A stretch of 64,000 nt of DNA from JARBUG01 sp035628915 (GCA_035628915.1 DASPIW010000009.1:57451-121450), one strand, 5' to 3'. Positions 38,850-47,824 are shown, counted from the first letter of the stretch. A program made the numbers and translations. The notes: generated from the sequence alone by a model not told the origin.

Positions 38850-39410
38850 TCAGTCCAGCCGTGTGCGACGGCTTTCGTTGGCGATGTTCTCCACGGCGAT
38901 GCGCACGTCGGCCAGCTCGACGCCCACCACCCGCTTGACATACTGCCGGACGGAGTTCTGGATCTCCTCGGAGACCTGGGGAATGGAGACTTCCGGCGAG
39001 ATGGTCGCCGTCAGATGGACGGCCAGCCCGTCTTTGCGGTGGGTGACGATCGCTTTCACTTCGCGGACGCCCTTGATCGACCGGGCCGTCTTGCGGATCA
39101 GGTTCTCCACCGCGTCGAGGCTGATGGCGACCACGCCGAGCCCCGTCTCATGGACGACGGGCTGCCCGCCGCCGCTCCGCTTGAAGGCCACGTAAATCAG
39201 GCGCATGGAGACGCTGAAGAAGACCGCGCCGATGAAGCCGACCCACCACCGCCCGCTCGGCGTGATCAGGGCGTCTTCCAGCCAGCGCTGGGGCTGGACG
39301 CGATCGGGCAGGATCGCCACGACGATCATGAGGCCGGAAAGGCCGGCCAGGGCCAGGGTGTACATGCTCAGGACAATCCGGTCGACGAACTTTAACAAGG
39401 CGTATTGCAC
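38850..39410 (-). CDS. amaP: Alkaline-shock response membrane anchor AmaP
   Basis: The 186-residue protein has two N-terminal membrane helices (residues about 10-35 and 55-75) followed by an Asp23/Gls24-like cytoplasmic domain (VVHETGLGVVAISLDAVENLIRKTARSIKGVREVKAIV ... RQYVKRVVGVELADVRIAVENI). AmaP anchors Asp23 to the membrane in Staphylococcus. It sits 3 nt after the asp23 gene and before DUF2273, a conserved three-gene unit linked to envelope stress. Confidence 0.92.
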   Translation of the reverse strand: MQYALLKFVDRIVLSMYTLALAGLSGLMIVVAILPDRVQPQRWLEDALITPSGRWWVGFIGAVFFSVSMRLIYVAFKRSGGGQPVVHETGLGVVAISLDAVENLIRKTARSIKGVREVKAIVTHRKDGLAVHLTATISPEVSIPQVSEEIQNSVRQYVKRVVGVELADVRIAVENIANESRRTRLD

Positions 39411-39413
39411 CCC

Positions 39414-39821
39414 TTAGCGGACTCTTACCTCTTCGTCCCGGTTCTCGCTCCGGAACGAGACGCCCTGCACGTGAATGTTGATTTCGACGCACTCGAGGCC
39501 GGTCATCGATTCCACGGCCCGTTTGACGTTCTCCTGCACCCGCGTGGCGACTTCGGGAATGCGCACCCCGAACTCCACCACGATGTACAGGTCGATGGCC
39601 GCTTCCTTCTCGCCGACCTGCACTTTGACGCCTTTGGAGAGGTTCTTCTTGCCGAGCATGCGCTCGCTCATTTCCGCGGCGAAGCCGCCGAACATGCCGG
39701 CGACCCCTTCCACTTCCATGGCGGCAATTCCCGCCACGACGCCCACCACATCGTCGGAAATGCGGACGCTGTTGTCAACCTGCTCGTCCATTCCCGGAAA
39801 CAGGTCGTTCTCCTTTGTCAC
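39414..39821 (-). CDS. Asp23/Gls24 family envelope stress protein
   Basis: The 135-residue protein starts at GTG 39821 after GGGAGG. Family pattern: RISDDVVGVVAGIAAMEVEGVAGMFGGFAAEMSERMLGKKNLSKGVKVQVGEKEAAIDLYIVVEFGVRIPEVATRVQENVKRAVESMTGLECVEINIHVQGV. It is the YqhY-like protein usual upstream of nusB in Firmicutes (there after accBC, which are missing here). It probably forms a membrane-associated assembly with AmaP and DUF2273. Confidence 0.93.
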   Translation of the reverse strand: MTKENDLFPGMDEQVDNSVRISDDVVGVVAGIAAMEVEGVAGMFGGFAAEMSERMLGKKNLSKGVKVQVGEKEAAIDLYIVVEFGVRIPEVATRVQENVKRAVESMTGLECVEINIHVQGVSFRSENRDEEVRVR

Positions 39822-39899
39822 GGACTTCCGACCTCCCAGACCGCTACCCGTACACGGGTTGCGCACACATTCTAGCACAGCGGACCCGTGTTTGTCATG

Positions 39900-40724
39900 T
39901 TATTCCTCCCCGCGCCGGGTCCTGACGCGGAACCGGCCAGGGCCGCCGCGCCTGGGCGCCGGGTCGGGCTCGTCAGCCGTATCCCGGAGCCGGGGCACTG
40001 TGGTGTTTGGCGCCCCGCCCCGGTCGGGGCGGATTTCGTCCAATCGCCGGAAGGCCAGATTGCGCATGGTCCACGGATAGGCCAGGCCCAGCCGCTCGGC
40101 GAGGGGCAGCATCAGCTTTTCGTAGGCTTCGGCAAGCTTATAAGCGCACCGCCACTGGGCCCGCAGGTCCAGGGGCTGGACGAGCCACTCCTGTACGGGG
40201 TCAAGCACCCTGGCCGCCCCGGGCAGCGCCTCGGCGCCTTCCCAGCCGGCGCCCGGGCCGTCGGGGCGCAGGGCCAGCCGGTAGATGTCGAGCAGCGCCG
40301 CACGGCAGCGCTCCAGGCGGCCGTGGACCGTAAACGGCTGCGCCCGCCCGATGGCGGCGCCAGCGCCGTAAAGATCGCTCCAAAACCGGGCCGCGGCGCT
40401 CTCCAGGTCGGGCAGCACCGGTGCCTCCGGCGCCGCAGTGGCAACCCTGCGGTCGAACAGGGGTTGGGCGCCCGGCGGAAAAGGCTCGTTGACCCGCAGG
40501 CGGATGGTCAGCCCGTCTTCGGTGATGATCTGTTCGGCCCCGGCGTAGGCGGCGGCGCCCGCCGGGGCGGTCCAGCCCTCCGGCAGGCCCCGGTCTACGG
40601 CAAGATACAGCGCAAGTTCCGCGAAGCGGTCCCCCTCGGCGGGGCCCGCCACGGCGGCAGCCAGGACGGACGGGGTGGCCGCGGCCTGGCGAATCAGGCG
40701 CTGCAGGTACTGGGAGCCTTCCAC
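39900..40724 (-). CDS. Nucleotidyltransferase-like hypothetical protein
   Basis: The 274-residue protein opens with YLQRLIRQAAATPSVLAAAVAGPAEGDRFAELALYLAVD, which resembles the start of antibiotic-type nucleotidyltransferases (GSxxxGxxxDxDLxVV). The catalytic Gly-Ser and Asp pair are not conserved (GDRFAELALYLAV), so it is probably catalytically degenerate. The middle is helical (ARFWSDLYGAGAAIGRAQPFTVHGRLERCRAALLDIYRLAL), like the C-terminal domain of such enzymes. The last 40 residues are Arg/Pro-rich. Start ATG at 40724. Function unknown. Confidence 0.65.
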   Translation of the reverse strand: MEGSQYLQRLIRQAAATPSVLAAAVAGPAEGDRFAELALYLAVDRGLPEGWTAPAGAAAYAGAEQIITEDGLTIRLRVNEPFPPGAQPLFDRRVATAAPEAPVLPDLESAAARFWSDLYGAGAAIGRAQPFTVHGRLERCRAALLDIYRLALRPDGPGAGWEGAEALPGAARVLDPVQEWLVQPLDLRAQWRCAYKLAEAYEKLMLPLAERLGLAYPWTMRNLAFRRLDEIRPDRGGAPNTTVPRLRDTADEPDPAPRRGGPGRFRVRTRRGEE

Positions 40725-41066
40725 GAAATCCGCCTCCTAACAATGCGCGGGGATTCCGGCGCCAACCTATTGTACCACAGCCCCCGTTTGAGCGGGGCGC
40801 TGGGCAGCGGCAGTTGCCCACCCGACAGGAGGCGCTGGGGCACGTGGAGTTGGTACACCTTCAATCACTCGATCACCGAGGCCTCGGTAAACCCAGATGG
40901 TGCGATTTCGGTCCCTACCCCTGTACCGGCAGGGTGGTGGTGCCGGCTTCCCTTGCGACCGCAAGAGTCGAGTCGTAGCCCAGTTCGAGCCCGGCTAGCG
41001 CCCACCTGGCGCCCACTCATGGTCATAGTGAGGGCTGGCGCCCGAGTGGCGCCAGCCTTGTGCCCA
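40725..41066. other. Intergenic region with a GGCTGGCGCC hairpin
   Basis: No gene is seen in this 340-nt gap. A perfect hairpin GGCTGGCGCC / GGCGCCAGCC lies at 41033-41057, just past the stop of the 41067 gene, and related GGCGCCCAC copies sit at 41004-41020. A TTCGA-containing stretch at 40983 is not a tRNA T-arm because its stem does not pair. Confidence 0.4.
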
Positions 41067-41387
41067 TCACAGCCGCAGATCCAGATGCGAGCCGATTCCC
41101 CTGTCCTCGGGCACGCCCGTCACCGTGACTTCGCGGACGGGCCGGGAATCGGCAGCCTCCTTCCACCGGGAAACCTGCTCCTGCTGGCGCAGGTAGGCGG
41201 CCAGGCCCGTTCTCAGCCCCGAGCCGGCCAGGGCCTGATTCATGACTGTCAGCCCGACCTGGCGGGAGCGCAAGGGCGTATCGGGCACCAGCAGTACGCG
41301 CTGCCGGACCGTGCGGGCAACCGCCTCACGCCGGGAGAGGCCTGCTACACTGCTGACCGCATCGATGGTGGTCGCCAAACCCGTCAC
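41067..41387 (-). CDS. Small hypothetical protein
   Basis: The open frame encodes up to 106 residues (VGLTVMNQALAGSGLRTGLAAYLRQQEQVSRWKEAADSRPVREVTVTGVPEDRGIGSHLDLRL at its end). It is mixed helix then short beta and has no signal or membrane segment. The start is unclear: GTG at 41387 lies too close to AAAGGGGG, while TTG at 41378 has normal spacing. A promoter-like TTGCAA-17-TAAAAT is 285-312 nt upstream. No family recognised. Confidence 0.5.
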   Translation of the reverse strand: MTGLATTIDAVSSVAGLSRREAVARTVRQRVLLVPDTPLRSRQVGLTVMNQALAGSGLRTGLAAYLRQQEQVSRWKEAADSRPVREVTVTGVPEDRGIGSHLDLRL

Positions 41388-41670
41388 CCCCCTTTACCTG
41401 CCGATTATGGCTCTTTGCCTGATTTCGTGCATCAGTCGTGGGCGGCTCATTGTAGATCTTCACGACCGCACCGCCGTGGGGCAGTTCTGAATACCCCTCC
41501 AGCTAACGGAAGTCCACTTTGGGCCGACAGCTTGTATATTTTGACAACCATGCTGGCCGCTGCGGTGGACCTCGGTGGCACGGTTTCGCTAGATCCGGAG
41601 CAGCAGTCGGGGCCATGGCCTGGACGGATCAGAGCCGACGCTCCACGGAACTTGACACTGAGCCCTTATT
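41388..41670. other. Long leader or intergenic stretch
   Basis: No gene seen in about 280 nt; GC is lower than average and there are scattered short TATA-like boxes (TTGTATATTTTGACA near 41530). It may be the 5' leader of the 41067 gene. Confidence 0.35.
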
Positions 41671-41699
41671 ATTTTACAGGCTTGGAATACAGATTGCAA
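41671..41699 (-). promoter_or_regulatory. Promoter-like sequence downstream of namZ
   Basis: TTGCAA (41699-41694) - 17 nt - TAAAAT (41676-41671) on the minus strand, directing transcription toward the 41067 gene. Confidence 0.4.
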
Positions 41700-41727
41700 G
41701 AATATTGCCATTAGCCACACCTCGGCA

Positions 41728-42894
41728 TCAGCCGTACAGGTAATAGGCCCTGGCAGCCTCGGTAAAGGCCGCTGCCTCCTGCTCCCATTCCGCCAGCACG
41801 CCCGCCACCGGCTCGCCGGACTCCAGCACTTGCGCCAGGCGACCCGAGCCCGTCAGCCGGTCCAGCGGGCGGACGACGCCCAAGGCCGCGGGGCGCAGGG
41901 CAAACTCCCCGGGGTGCAGCCGCCGGCAGACGTCCAGCAGGTGGGCGCCCAGGGCGACGGGCCGGAGGGCCCGCCGGTCCGTCACGTGAATCTGCACGCC
42001 GCGGCAGAGTTCGCCCTGATGTTTCGATGCCAGGGGCGTGAAATAGGTGGGCCGGAAGAGCACGCCGGGCAGCCGGCGGGACTGCAGTTCAGCGATCACG
42101 GCCTGCTCGTTGAGCCACGGCGCCCCGAAAATCTGCAGCGGCAGCGCGGTGCCCCGCCCTTCGGAGAGGTTGGTCGCCTCGAAAAAGCAGGTACCGGGAT
42201 AGAGCGCCAGCATCTCCATGGAGTTGGCGTTGGGGCTCATGGGGACAAAGGGGAGCCGGGTCTCCTCCCACCACATCGAGCGCCGCCACCCCTGCATGGG
42301 CACCACGTGCAGGTCGCATCCGAGCCGGAAGGTGCCACTCAGCCACAGCGCAATCTCACCCAGCGTCATGCCGTGGCGGGTCGCAACGGGATAGAGCCCG
42401 ACGAACGACGCAAACCCCGGGTGCACCACCCCGCCCTCCACGATGGCGCCGGAGATCGGGTCGGGTCGGTCCAGGACCACCATGCGCCTGCCCTGTTCGG
42501 CTGCCGCCTGCAGGCAGAGGGCCATGGTCCAGGTGTAGGTGTAAAAGCGGACCCCGGCGTCCTGCATGTCGAAAACGAGCACATCGACGCCCGTGAGCAT
42601 CTCCGGCGTGGGCTTGCGGGTCTCGCCATAGAGGCTGTGCACGGGCAGTCCCGTGCGGGGGTCGGTGCTCCCGCCGACATGCTCGCCCGCGGACACATCG
42701 CCCCGGATGCCGTGCTCTGGGCCGAAGAGTGCCGTCACGGTCACCCCTGGCTCGCTGACCAGCAGGTCCACGGTCGCCCGCAGATCTCGATTCGTACCCG
42801 TGTGATTCGTCACAATGCCCACGCGCTGCCCACGGACCAGGTCCAGGCGGCTCTTCATCAAGATGTCGATTCCGGGCAGTACGGTCAAGTCCAT
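41728..42894 (-). CDS. namZ: Exo-beta-N-acetylmuramidase NamZ (DUF1343)
   Basis: The 388-residue protein is a DUF1343 member; NamZ of B. subtilis releases terminal MurNAc from peptidoglycan fragments. Signature segments: PGIDILMKSRLDLVRGQRVGIVTNHTGTNRDLR, ALFGPEHGIRGDVSAGEHV, VHSLYGETRKPTPEML, VLVFDMQDAGVRFYTYTWTM, and EGRGTALPLQIFGAPWL. No signal peptide is visible, so it may act in the cytoplasm on imported muropeptides or be exported another way. No murein-recycling partners (nagZ, murQ) are adjacent. It interrupts the ancestral spoIIIA-asp23 order. Confidence 0.92.
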   Translation of the reverse strand: MDLTVLPGIDILMKSRLDLVRGQRVGIVTNHTGTNRDLRATVDLLVSEPGVTVTALFGPEHGIRGDVSAGEHVGGSTDPRTGLPVHSLYGETRKPTPEMLTGVDVLVFDMQDAGVRFYTYTWTMALCLQAAAEQGRRMVVLDRPDPISGAIVEGGVVHPGFASFVGLYPVATRHGMTLGEIALWLSGTFRLGCDLHVVPMQGWRRSMWWEETRLPFVPMSPNANSMEMLALYPGTCFFEATNLSEGRGTALPLQIFGAPWLNEQAVIAELQSRRLPGVLFRPTYFTPLASKHQGELCRGVQIHVTDRRALRPVALGAHLLDVCRRLHPGEFALRPAALGVVRPLDRLTGSGRLAQVLESGEPVAGVLAEWEQEAAAFTEAARAYYLYG

Positions 42895-42984
42895 CCCAGC
42901 TTCCTACGATTGCTGAAAGGTGCTTCGTCGCCGAACGGCCGGACACCTTGCCCGACCGTTCCCATCGTCCTGTCACTCGTCGGT

Positions 42985-43545
42985 TCACACGACCATCCAG
43001 CCGGGGGGCAGGGCGATGCCCTGGGCGGCGGCGGCACCGACCAGCTCCGGATGAGCCGTCCAGGCGCCGCCGATCAGGACGCGCTGGTCCCAGGGCCAGA
43101 GCACCAGGGCGTCGCTCACGAGGGGGCAGAGGTCGGGCCGGGGGGCGGCCCAGGTGTGGGAAGCCAGCGTGGCCGTGATGACCCGGGCGGCGCCGGCGGC
43201 CCGTACGGCCTCGGCCACAAGGGCGAGGCTTTCTCCGGTGTCGGCGATTTCGTCAACGACCGCGACGATCTTGCCGGCGACTTCGGGGGAGACGGGGACT
43301 TTCCAGACCGGGTGGGCGTGGGTCACGACGTCGGCCACGCGCCGGGTCACCCGCACGGGGTAGAGCTCCGTCCGCAGGTGCAGGGCGACCTGCGTGGCCG
43401 GAAAGAGCCCGGGCCGGGCGATGCCGACCACGGCCCGCACGCCTTGCTCAGCGAGGCCTTCGGCCAGGGCGCGGCAAAGTTCGGCGAACCGGTCCCAGGT
43501 TATGGGGATGAATCCGTCGCGATATGCATAGTCGTAGCTCTTCAT
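42985..43545 (-). CDS. Phosphoribosyltransferase-family protein
   Basis: The 186-residue type I PRTase-like protein shows the PRPP motif VAVVDEIADTGESLALVAEAV and an N-terminal ITWDRFAELCRALAEGLAEQGVRAVVGIARPGLFPATQVALHL that holds the PPi loop. It belongs to the group of short PRTases annotated as purine or xanthine-guanine salvage enzymes; the base specificity is not evident. ATG at 43545 after GGGGAGGAGG is preferred over an ATG two codons upstream. Confidence 0.85.
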   Translation of the reverse strand: MKSYDYAYRDGFIPITWDRFAELCRALAEGLAEQGVRAVVGIARPGLFPATQVALHLRTELYPVRVTRRVADVVTHAHPVWKVPVSPEVAGKIVAVVDEIADTGESLALVAEAVRAAGAARVITATLASHTWAAPRPDLCPLVSDALVLWPWDQRVLIGGAWTAHPELVGAAAAQGIALPPGWMVV

Positions 43546-43751
43546 GATCATCCTCCTCCCCTGGGCAGACGTCCGGTCAGGTCAGCTTGTTCCTTGACGG
43601 GGACTTCCCATTCCTACCTGAATCGCCTCTTCGGCCACACGTCCAATACCTGCCGGCAGGGCGCGGCGATGGTGCGGGTGAGAGGATTTCTCCCGGTCTT
43701 TCTTGAAAATACCACACGATTGCGACGGCTCGACCGGGAGGTGAAGCAGTT

Positions 43752-44747
43752 TTGGCAGAGGCGCCCGGGGCAGTCCAGCGCATGCTGGAATACGACCTGC
43801 TCGAGGCCGAGGAAGATGGTGACCGCTGGCTCAACGCCGAGATCATCGCGGACGGCGAAATGCCCGAAGTCGGCCCTTGGATTATCGAGAAGCTTCTCGT
43901 GCTCGATTCCTGCCCGTACTGCCGCCACCCAATGCGCCACGCTTCGCACCACTGGCAGAAGGGCGAAGCCCCCCGGGACTGGGACCTCGTTCACTGTCCG
44001 AACTGCGCCTACTGGCAGTTCTTCGGCAAGCACTGGGTGGACGCGTACCTGCACTCCTATATCTACTGGGAGGCGTATATCCCGCGTGCGCGCTCCTTTG
44101 AGGAACTCCTTCCCCTGGGGTGCGAAACCGAGCTGGCCCAGGCCCTCCGCCGGGATCGCAGGCTTTGGTCGTCGCTGGAACCCCGCCGCCTGGAGACGCT
44201 GGTGGCGGAGATTCTCAGGGCGAACTACAAGCCCTGTGAAGTCGTGCACCTGGGCATGCCGCACGACGGCGGCGTGGATGTTCTCCTGATCGATGCGGAC
44301 GGCCGACAGTGGGTCGTCCAGGTAAAGCGGCGGTCGACGGGCGCCGGCGAATCGGTCAACACGCTGCGGAACCTCCTGGGTGTCATGTATGAGGACAAGG
44401 AGCTGCGCGGTATCGTCGTATCCACCGCCGACCACTTTACGCACCACGCCCGGGCCCTCCGGCGGAGAGTCGCGGCGAAGGGCGGCGTGATCGAACTCGT
44501 GGACAGAGGCAAATTGAACTTGATGCTCAGTCCCCTCATTCCGGAGCGCCCCTGGGCTCTGTTGTACGATGAGTATGTTGGCGTGTTGGAGACAGGGCTG
44601 GACCGCCGGTCGGCGTTCAGGGCGGTTGAGCGCAAGCTGCACCGTGTTCAGCCCGGCCAAGCGCCATCAGCACCTGCCCGGCGCAATAGGGCTCCAGGGG
44701 CGCCAGTTCGCCAAAGCACCCTTGACCTTGAACGCGAAGAGCAATAG
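43752..44747 (+). CDS. Restriction endonuclease-like (Mrr-type) protein with zinc ribbon
   Basis: The 331-residue protein has an N-terminal zinc-ribbon-like part (CPYCRHPMRHASHHW ... HCPNCAYW, residues about 53-90). It is followed by a PD-(D/E)xK nuclease domain (residues about 140-260) with LEPRRLETLVAEILRAN, GMPHDGGVDVLLIDADGRQWVVQVKRR (catalytic Asp and QVK) and the Mrr-like RNLLGVMYEDKELRGIVVSTADHFTHHAR. TTG at 43752 is used because a perfect GGAGGTGA precedes it by 8-10 nt. No methyltransferase is nearby, so a type IV-like restriction or repair nuclease is most likely. It reads against all its neighbours, consistent with acquisition. Confidence 0.82.
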   Translation: MAEAPGAVQRMLEYDLLEAEEDGDRWLNAEIIADGEMPEVGPWIIEKLLVLDSCPYCRHPMRHASHHWQKGEAPRDWDLVHCPNCAYWQFFGKHWVDAYLHSYIYWEAYIPRARSFEELLPLGCETELAQALRRDRRLWSSLEPRRLETLVAEILRANYKPCEVVHLGMPHDGGVDVLLIDADGRQWVVQVKRRSTGAGESVNTLRNLLGVMYEDKELRGIVVSTADHFTHHARALRRRVAAKGGVIELVDRGKLNLMLSPLIPERPWALLYDEYVGVLETGLDRRSAFRAVERKLHRVQPGQAPSAPARRNRAPGAPVRQSTLDLEREEQ

Positions 44748-44756
44748 ACATACTTC

Positions 44757-44784
44757 GGGCCGGCCCTGCACTTTGGGCCGGCCC
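44757..44784. terminator. Bidirectional hairpin between the Mrr-like gene and spoIIIAH
   Basis: Two self-complementary GGGCCGGCCC copies separated by TGCACTTT, located between convergent stops. Confidence 0.6.
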
Positions 44785-44793
44785 ATTCGAGCG

Positions 44794-45324
44794 TCACTCC
44801 TGGAACCGCACTTTCACGGCGCTCAGCTTCAGCCCCGTCACCGTCGCCACGGCGTCGGCGACCTGGACGGCCTGCTGGTGGCTGGCATCCTTCGCCTTGA
44901 CATAGACCATTGCCTGGTTGTCGGTCAGCTTGACCAGGACATCGTCCACGCCCTGACCCCGGACCAGCGCCTCAGCCTGGTTCTCCAGCGACGCGTACTT
45001 CATCGCCGTCTGCAGTTCCTCGGCGGCGGACTTGCGCACGGCGGCGTCTACGTTCCCGTTATTGACCATGGCCGTCAGCTGCTCCTGGCGCAGCGACCGG
45101 TCCTGGTCGCGGGCCAGGCGGGTTTCGGCGTAGAAGTCCCGGCCATCGGTCACCTGGGGCATGAACGGCTCCACCGGCGTGGCGCTGGCGGGCGCAGGAC
45201 CGGCGCTTTCCTGTGACGTCGCAAACGACGACGACTTGCTGAGGATGAAGTAAGCCATCGCCCCCATCAGGAGCAGGAAGAGGCCCATGCGCAGAATCTC
45301 GCCCTTGCGCCTGACGATGATCAT
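44794..45324 (-). CDS. spoIIIAH: Stage III sporulation protein AH
   Basis: The 176-residue mother-cell protein has one membrane helix (residues about 13-31) and a C-terminal YscJ/FliF-like ring-building domain (AEELQTAMKYASLENQAEALVRGQGVDDVLVKLTDNQAMVYVKA ... VATVTGLKLSAVKVRF). In the forespore-mother cell channel it pairs with forespore SpoIIQ. It is the last gene of the operon and starts directly after the spoIIIAG stop (TAGATG). Confidence 0.95.
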   Translation of the reverse strand: MIIVRRKGEILRMGLFLLLMGAMAYFILSKSSSFATSQESAGPAPASATPVEPFMPQVTDGRDFYAETRLARDQDRSLRQEQLTAMVNNGNVDAAVRKSAAEELQTAMKYASLENQAEALVRGQGVDDVLVKLTDNQAMVYVKAKDASHQQAVQVADAVATVTGLKLSAVKVRFQE

Positions 45325-45945
45325 CTAGCTCCGCCCCCTCTCCGACGCTTCGACCCGCACCAGGTGCATGGGAATGCCCAGCGACTCGGCCGCCGCCTTC
45401 GTCAGGCGGTAGCGCATGGCCGCCGAGCCGGCGCCGTCCGCCACCACCAGCACCCCGGCAATCTGCGGCCGCAGTTCCTTGGAAACGGCCAGCGCATTCT
45501 CCACCACCACGTTGGTGTCGGTGACGGTGCTGGTCGTCGTCCCCCGGGTCGAGCCGTCGCCGGCCTTCTCGTTGGTCTGGGTCTCCTGTCTGTTCGTGTT
45601 GATGACGGGAATGCGGATGACGCCGGTCGCCAGGCGGACGTCTACATGGACCTTGCCGGCACCCTCGATCTGGGAGAGGATCAATTCCAGGTCGCGGCTA
45701 TGCTGCTCTTCCAGCCGGCCGATCTCCGTGTCCTTGCCGGGCTTTGGCTGGGCCGTGACCGGCACGGCCCCGACGGGCGCCCCGCCCCCGCCCCCGCCCC
45801 CGACGCCCTTCAGGCCGAAGAGGCCGGGCACCGTCATGAAGATGACGCCTGCCGCCGTAGCAACCAGCACCAGTTTCATCATCTCCGGCGGCTTGCCAAA
45901 GAACTCCTGCCACGTCCGTGGCCCCTTCTTCACCTGATCGCGCAC
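45325..45945 (-). CDS. spoIIIAG: Stage III sporulation protein AG
   Basis: The 206-residue protein has a membrane helix (residues about 25-45) and the large ring-forming domain (LELILSQIEGAGKVHVDVRLATG ... QIAGVLVVADGAGSAAMRYRLTKAAAESLGIPMHLVRV). A run of seven glycines (GVGGGGGGGAP) follows the membrane helix as a flexible linker. SpoIIIAG forms a 30-fold ring in the intermembrane space in B. subtilis. GTG start. The next gene follows without spacing. Confidence 0.95.
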   Translation of the reverse strand: MRDQVKKGPRTWQEFFGKPPEMMKLVLVATAAGVIFMTVPGLFGLKGVGGGGGGGAPVGAVPVTAQPKPGKDTEIGRLEEQHSRDLELILSQIEGAGKVHVDVRLATGVIRIPVINTNRQETQTNEKAGDGSTRGTTTSTVTDTNVVVENALAVSKELRPQIAGVLVVADGAGSAAMRYRLTKAAAESLGIPMHLVRVEASERGRS

Positions 45946-45951
45946 GTCAGC

Positions 45952-46599
45952 TTACCTCCCTTGAGACTTTTCAATTAGCACAGCTACCCTGGCGGCTTGG
46001 TCTTCCAGCCCCAGGCGCCGGGCCACTTCGGCCCGCACGGCCTCGGTCAGCTTCCGCTCCTCCGCCGTTATGCCGGAGGGCTTACGGCCGCCCCCGGCGG
46101 CGCTGCTCCCGCCCACCGACCGGACGGGCTCCACGGGCTGGACGGGCTGGACGCCGCCCGGAGTGCCGGGCACCACCCGCACCGTCACCGTCCGAATCTG
46201 CACTTCGCCGCCGGCTTCGCTGATCTCCACTTCCGCTTCAGCGTCGGCCACGCCGCTGACCGACCGGGCGGCACGGGCCGCCTCGGCGGCGAGGCCGGCC
46301 TTCACTTCGCCCGCCGCCAGCGACTTGTTCTTCTCCCGAAAGTCCGCTGCCCTGGCCATGATCTCGCTCAATGACGGCAGGCCGGCCTGCGGCTCCTCAT
46401 CAAACAGCTGGGCGGTGGCCAACACGGGCTGGCCCAGGAAGCCGAAGACGGGCTTCAGGGTCGCCAGGACAATCAGGAGCCCCATGGTCAGTTTGACGTA
46501 CTTCTTCATGCTGCCCATCGGGAGCATCAGCTCGAGGCAGCTTGCCAGCAAGGCCAGTACAGCAAGATTCTTGACCCATTCCTTCAATGCGTCCAACAA
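45952..46599 (-). CDS. spoIIIAF: Stage III sporulation protein AF
   Basis: The 215-residue protein has two N-terminal membrane helices (NLAVLALLASCLELMLPMGSMKKYVKLTMGLLIVLATLKPVFGFL) and a soluble ring-type domain. The TTG at 46599 follows AGAGGTGACG. A Gly/Ser-rich linker near residues 165-175 is present. Order and spacing are those of a normal spoIIIA operon. Confidence 0.94.
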   Translation of the reverse strand: MLDALKEWVKNLAVLALLASCLELMLPMGSMKKYVKLTMGLLIVLATLKPVFGFLGQPVLATAQLFDEEPQAGLPSLSEIMARAADFREKNKSLAAGEVKAGLAAEAARAARSVSGVADAEAEVEISEAGGEVQIRTVTVRVVPGTPGGVQPVQPVEPVRSVGGSSAAGGGRKPSGITAEERKLTEAVRAEVARRLGLEDQAARVAVLIEKSQGR

Positions 46600-46625
46600 A
46601 CGTCACCTCTGAACCGTGGGCTACT

Positions 46626-47813
46626 TTAGCGGACCATCACCGTTAAGTTCCCGGCGGCCACGATTACCGTAATGGCCACGAAGAACATCAGGGCGACGAC
46701 CGCCGTGGAAGCAAAGACCATCTGCAGCGACTTGGCCATCGTGTTCAGCAGCTTCGCCGTGGGACCGGCGCCCACCGGCTCCACCAGGGCGCCCGCCACC
46801 TGATAGATCACCATCAGGCTGAGAATCTTCAGGAGGGGAAAGGCCGTGATGAAGAAGATGCCCGCCGCCCCCACCATGCCCAGGGCGTTCTTGAGCAGCA
46901 CCGTCGACCCGAAGATCAGGTCGCTGGCTTCGGCGAACATCTTGCCCACCACGGGGATGAAGTTGCCGAAGAGGAACTTGGCCGTCTTCATCGTCACGCC
47001 GTCCGCCACGGCGCCGGCGGCGCCCTTGACGGCCACCGTGCCGAGGAAGATGGTGGAGACCAGACCGAGCGTCCAGTTGGCGCTCTGCCGAAACAGGTTG
47101 CTCAGACCCGTCAGCTTGAAGTTTTCGTTCAGCCCCGAGACGATATCCAGCACAGCGCTGAGGAAAATCAAGGGGAAGACGACGGCGGCCATGGTCGTGG
47201 CCGCCGTGCTGACCAGGGTGACCATGATCGGCTGGAAAATGGCTGCGCTGGTGATGCCGCCCATGGCCGCCAGCACGGTCAGCAGCGTCGGCAGCATGGC
47301 GAGCATGAAGCCCGAAAGCGTATCCATGATCTGCTTGGCCGTCGTCACCGCGATGCCGAAGCCGGTGACGGCCAGCCCGACCAGCACCAGGTAGACGACC
47401 CAGTGGGCGAGCTTGCCGGTCGCCTCGGCGTCAAAGGCCGACTGCAGATTCTGCAGCACTGCGCCGGCCACGGCCAGGACGATGATGGTCGCCAGAATTC
47501 CGGCATTGGCCAGCACTTCCCGGACCAGGTAGCGCATCAGCCCGGTGGCAATCGCTTTCGGGCTGTACTTGGCGTCGCCGCCGGTGCGATAGACTTCCAG
47601 AAAGTCGCTGAGCGAAATGTCGGGGCCGTAGCCGGCCCACGTCTTGCTTATGTCGCCGAGGAAGCGTTCCACCGCCGACGTGTCGATGTTCTGCGCCTGG
47701 CGGCGGAGCAACTCGTCCCGCTCCCGGGCGCCCGGCGGCCCTTCGGCCAGGGCGATGCCCCCTAAGAGCAGCAGGCTAACCAGGAACATCAGCAGCGCCC
47801 GGATTGGTTTCAT
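46626..47813 (-). CDS. spoIIIAE: Stage III sporulation protein AE
   Basis: The 395-residue polytopic protein has a signal-like N-terminus (ALLMFLVSLLLLGGIALAE), then about seven membrane segments, with AIATGLMRYLVREVLANAGILATIIVLAVAGAVLQNLQSAF and FGNFIPVVGKMFAEASDLIFGSTVLLKNALGMVG matching the family. It is the probable transmembrane export component of the SpoIIIA-SpoIIQ channel. Confidence 0.96.
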   Translation of the reverse strand: MKPIRALLMFLVSLLLLGGIALAEGPPGARERDELLRRQAQNIDTSAVERFLGDISKTWAGYGPDISLSDFLEVYRTGGDAKYSPKAIATGLMRYLVREVLANAGILATIIVLAVAGAVLQNLQSAFDAEATGKLAHWVVYLVLVGLAVTGFGIAVTTAKQIMDTLSGFMLAMLPTLLTVLAAMGGITSAAIFQPIMVTLVSTAATTMAAVVFPLIFLSAVLDIVSGLNENFKLTGLSNLFRQSANWTLGLVSTIFLGTVAVKGAAGAVADGVTMKTAKFLFGNFIPVVGKMFAEASDLIFGSTVLLKNALGMVGAAGIFFITAFPLLKILSLMVIYQVAGALVEPVGAGPTAKLLNTMAKSLQMVFASTAVVALMFFVAITVIVAAGNLTVMVR

Positions 47814-47824
47814 CTCTCCGTCCC

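Noticed and set aside
40975..41010. tRNA-like T-loop (AGTTCGAGCC)
   Set aside because: The flanking 5-bp stem does not pair and no acceptor, D or anticodon arms fit.
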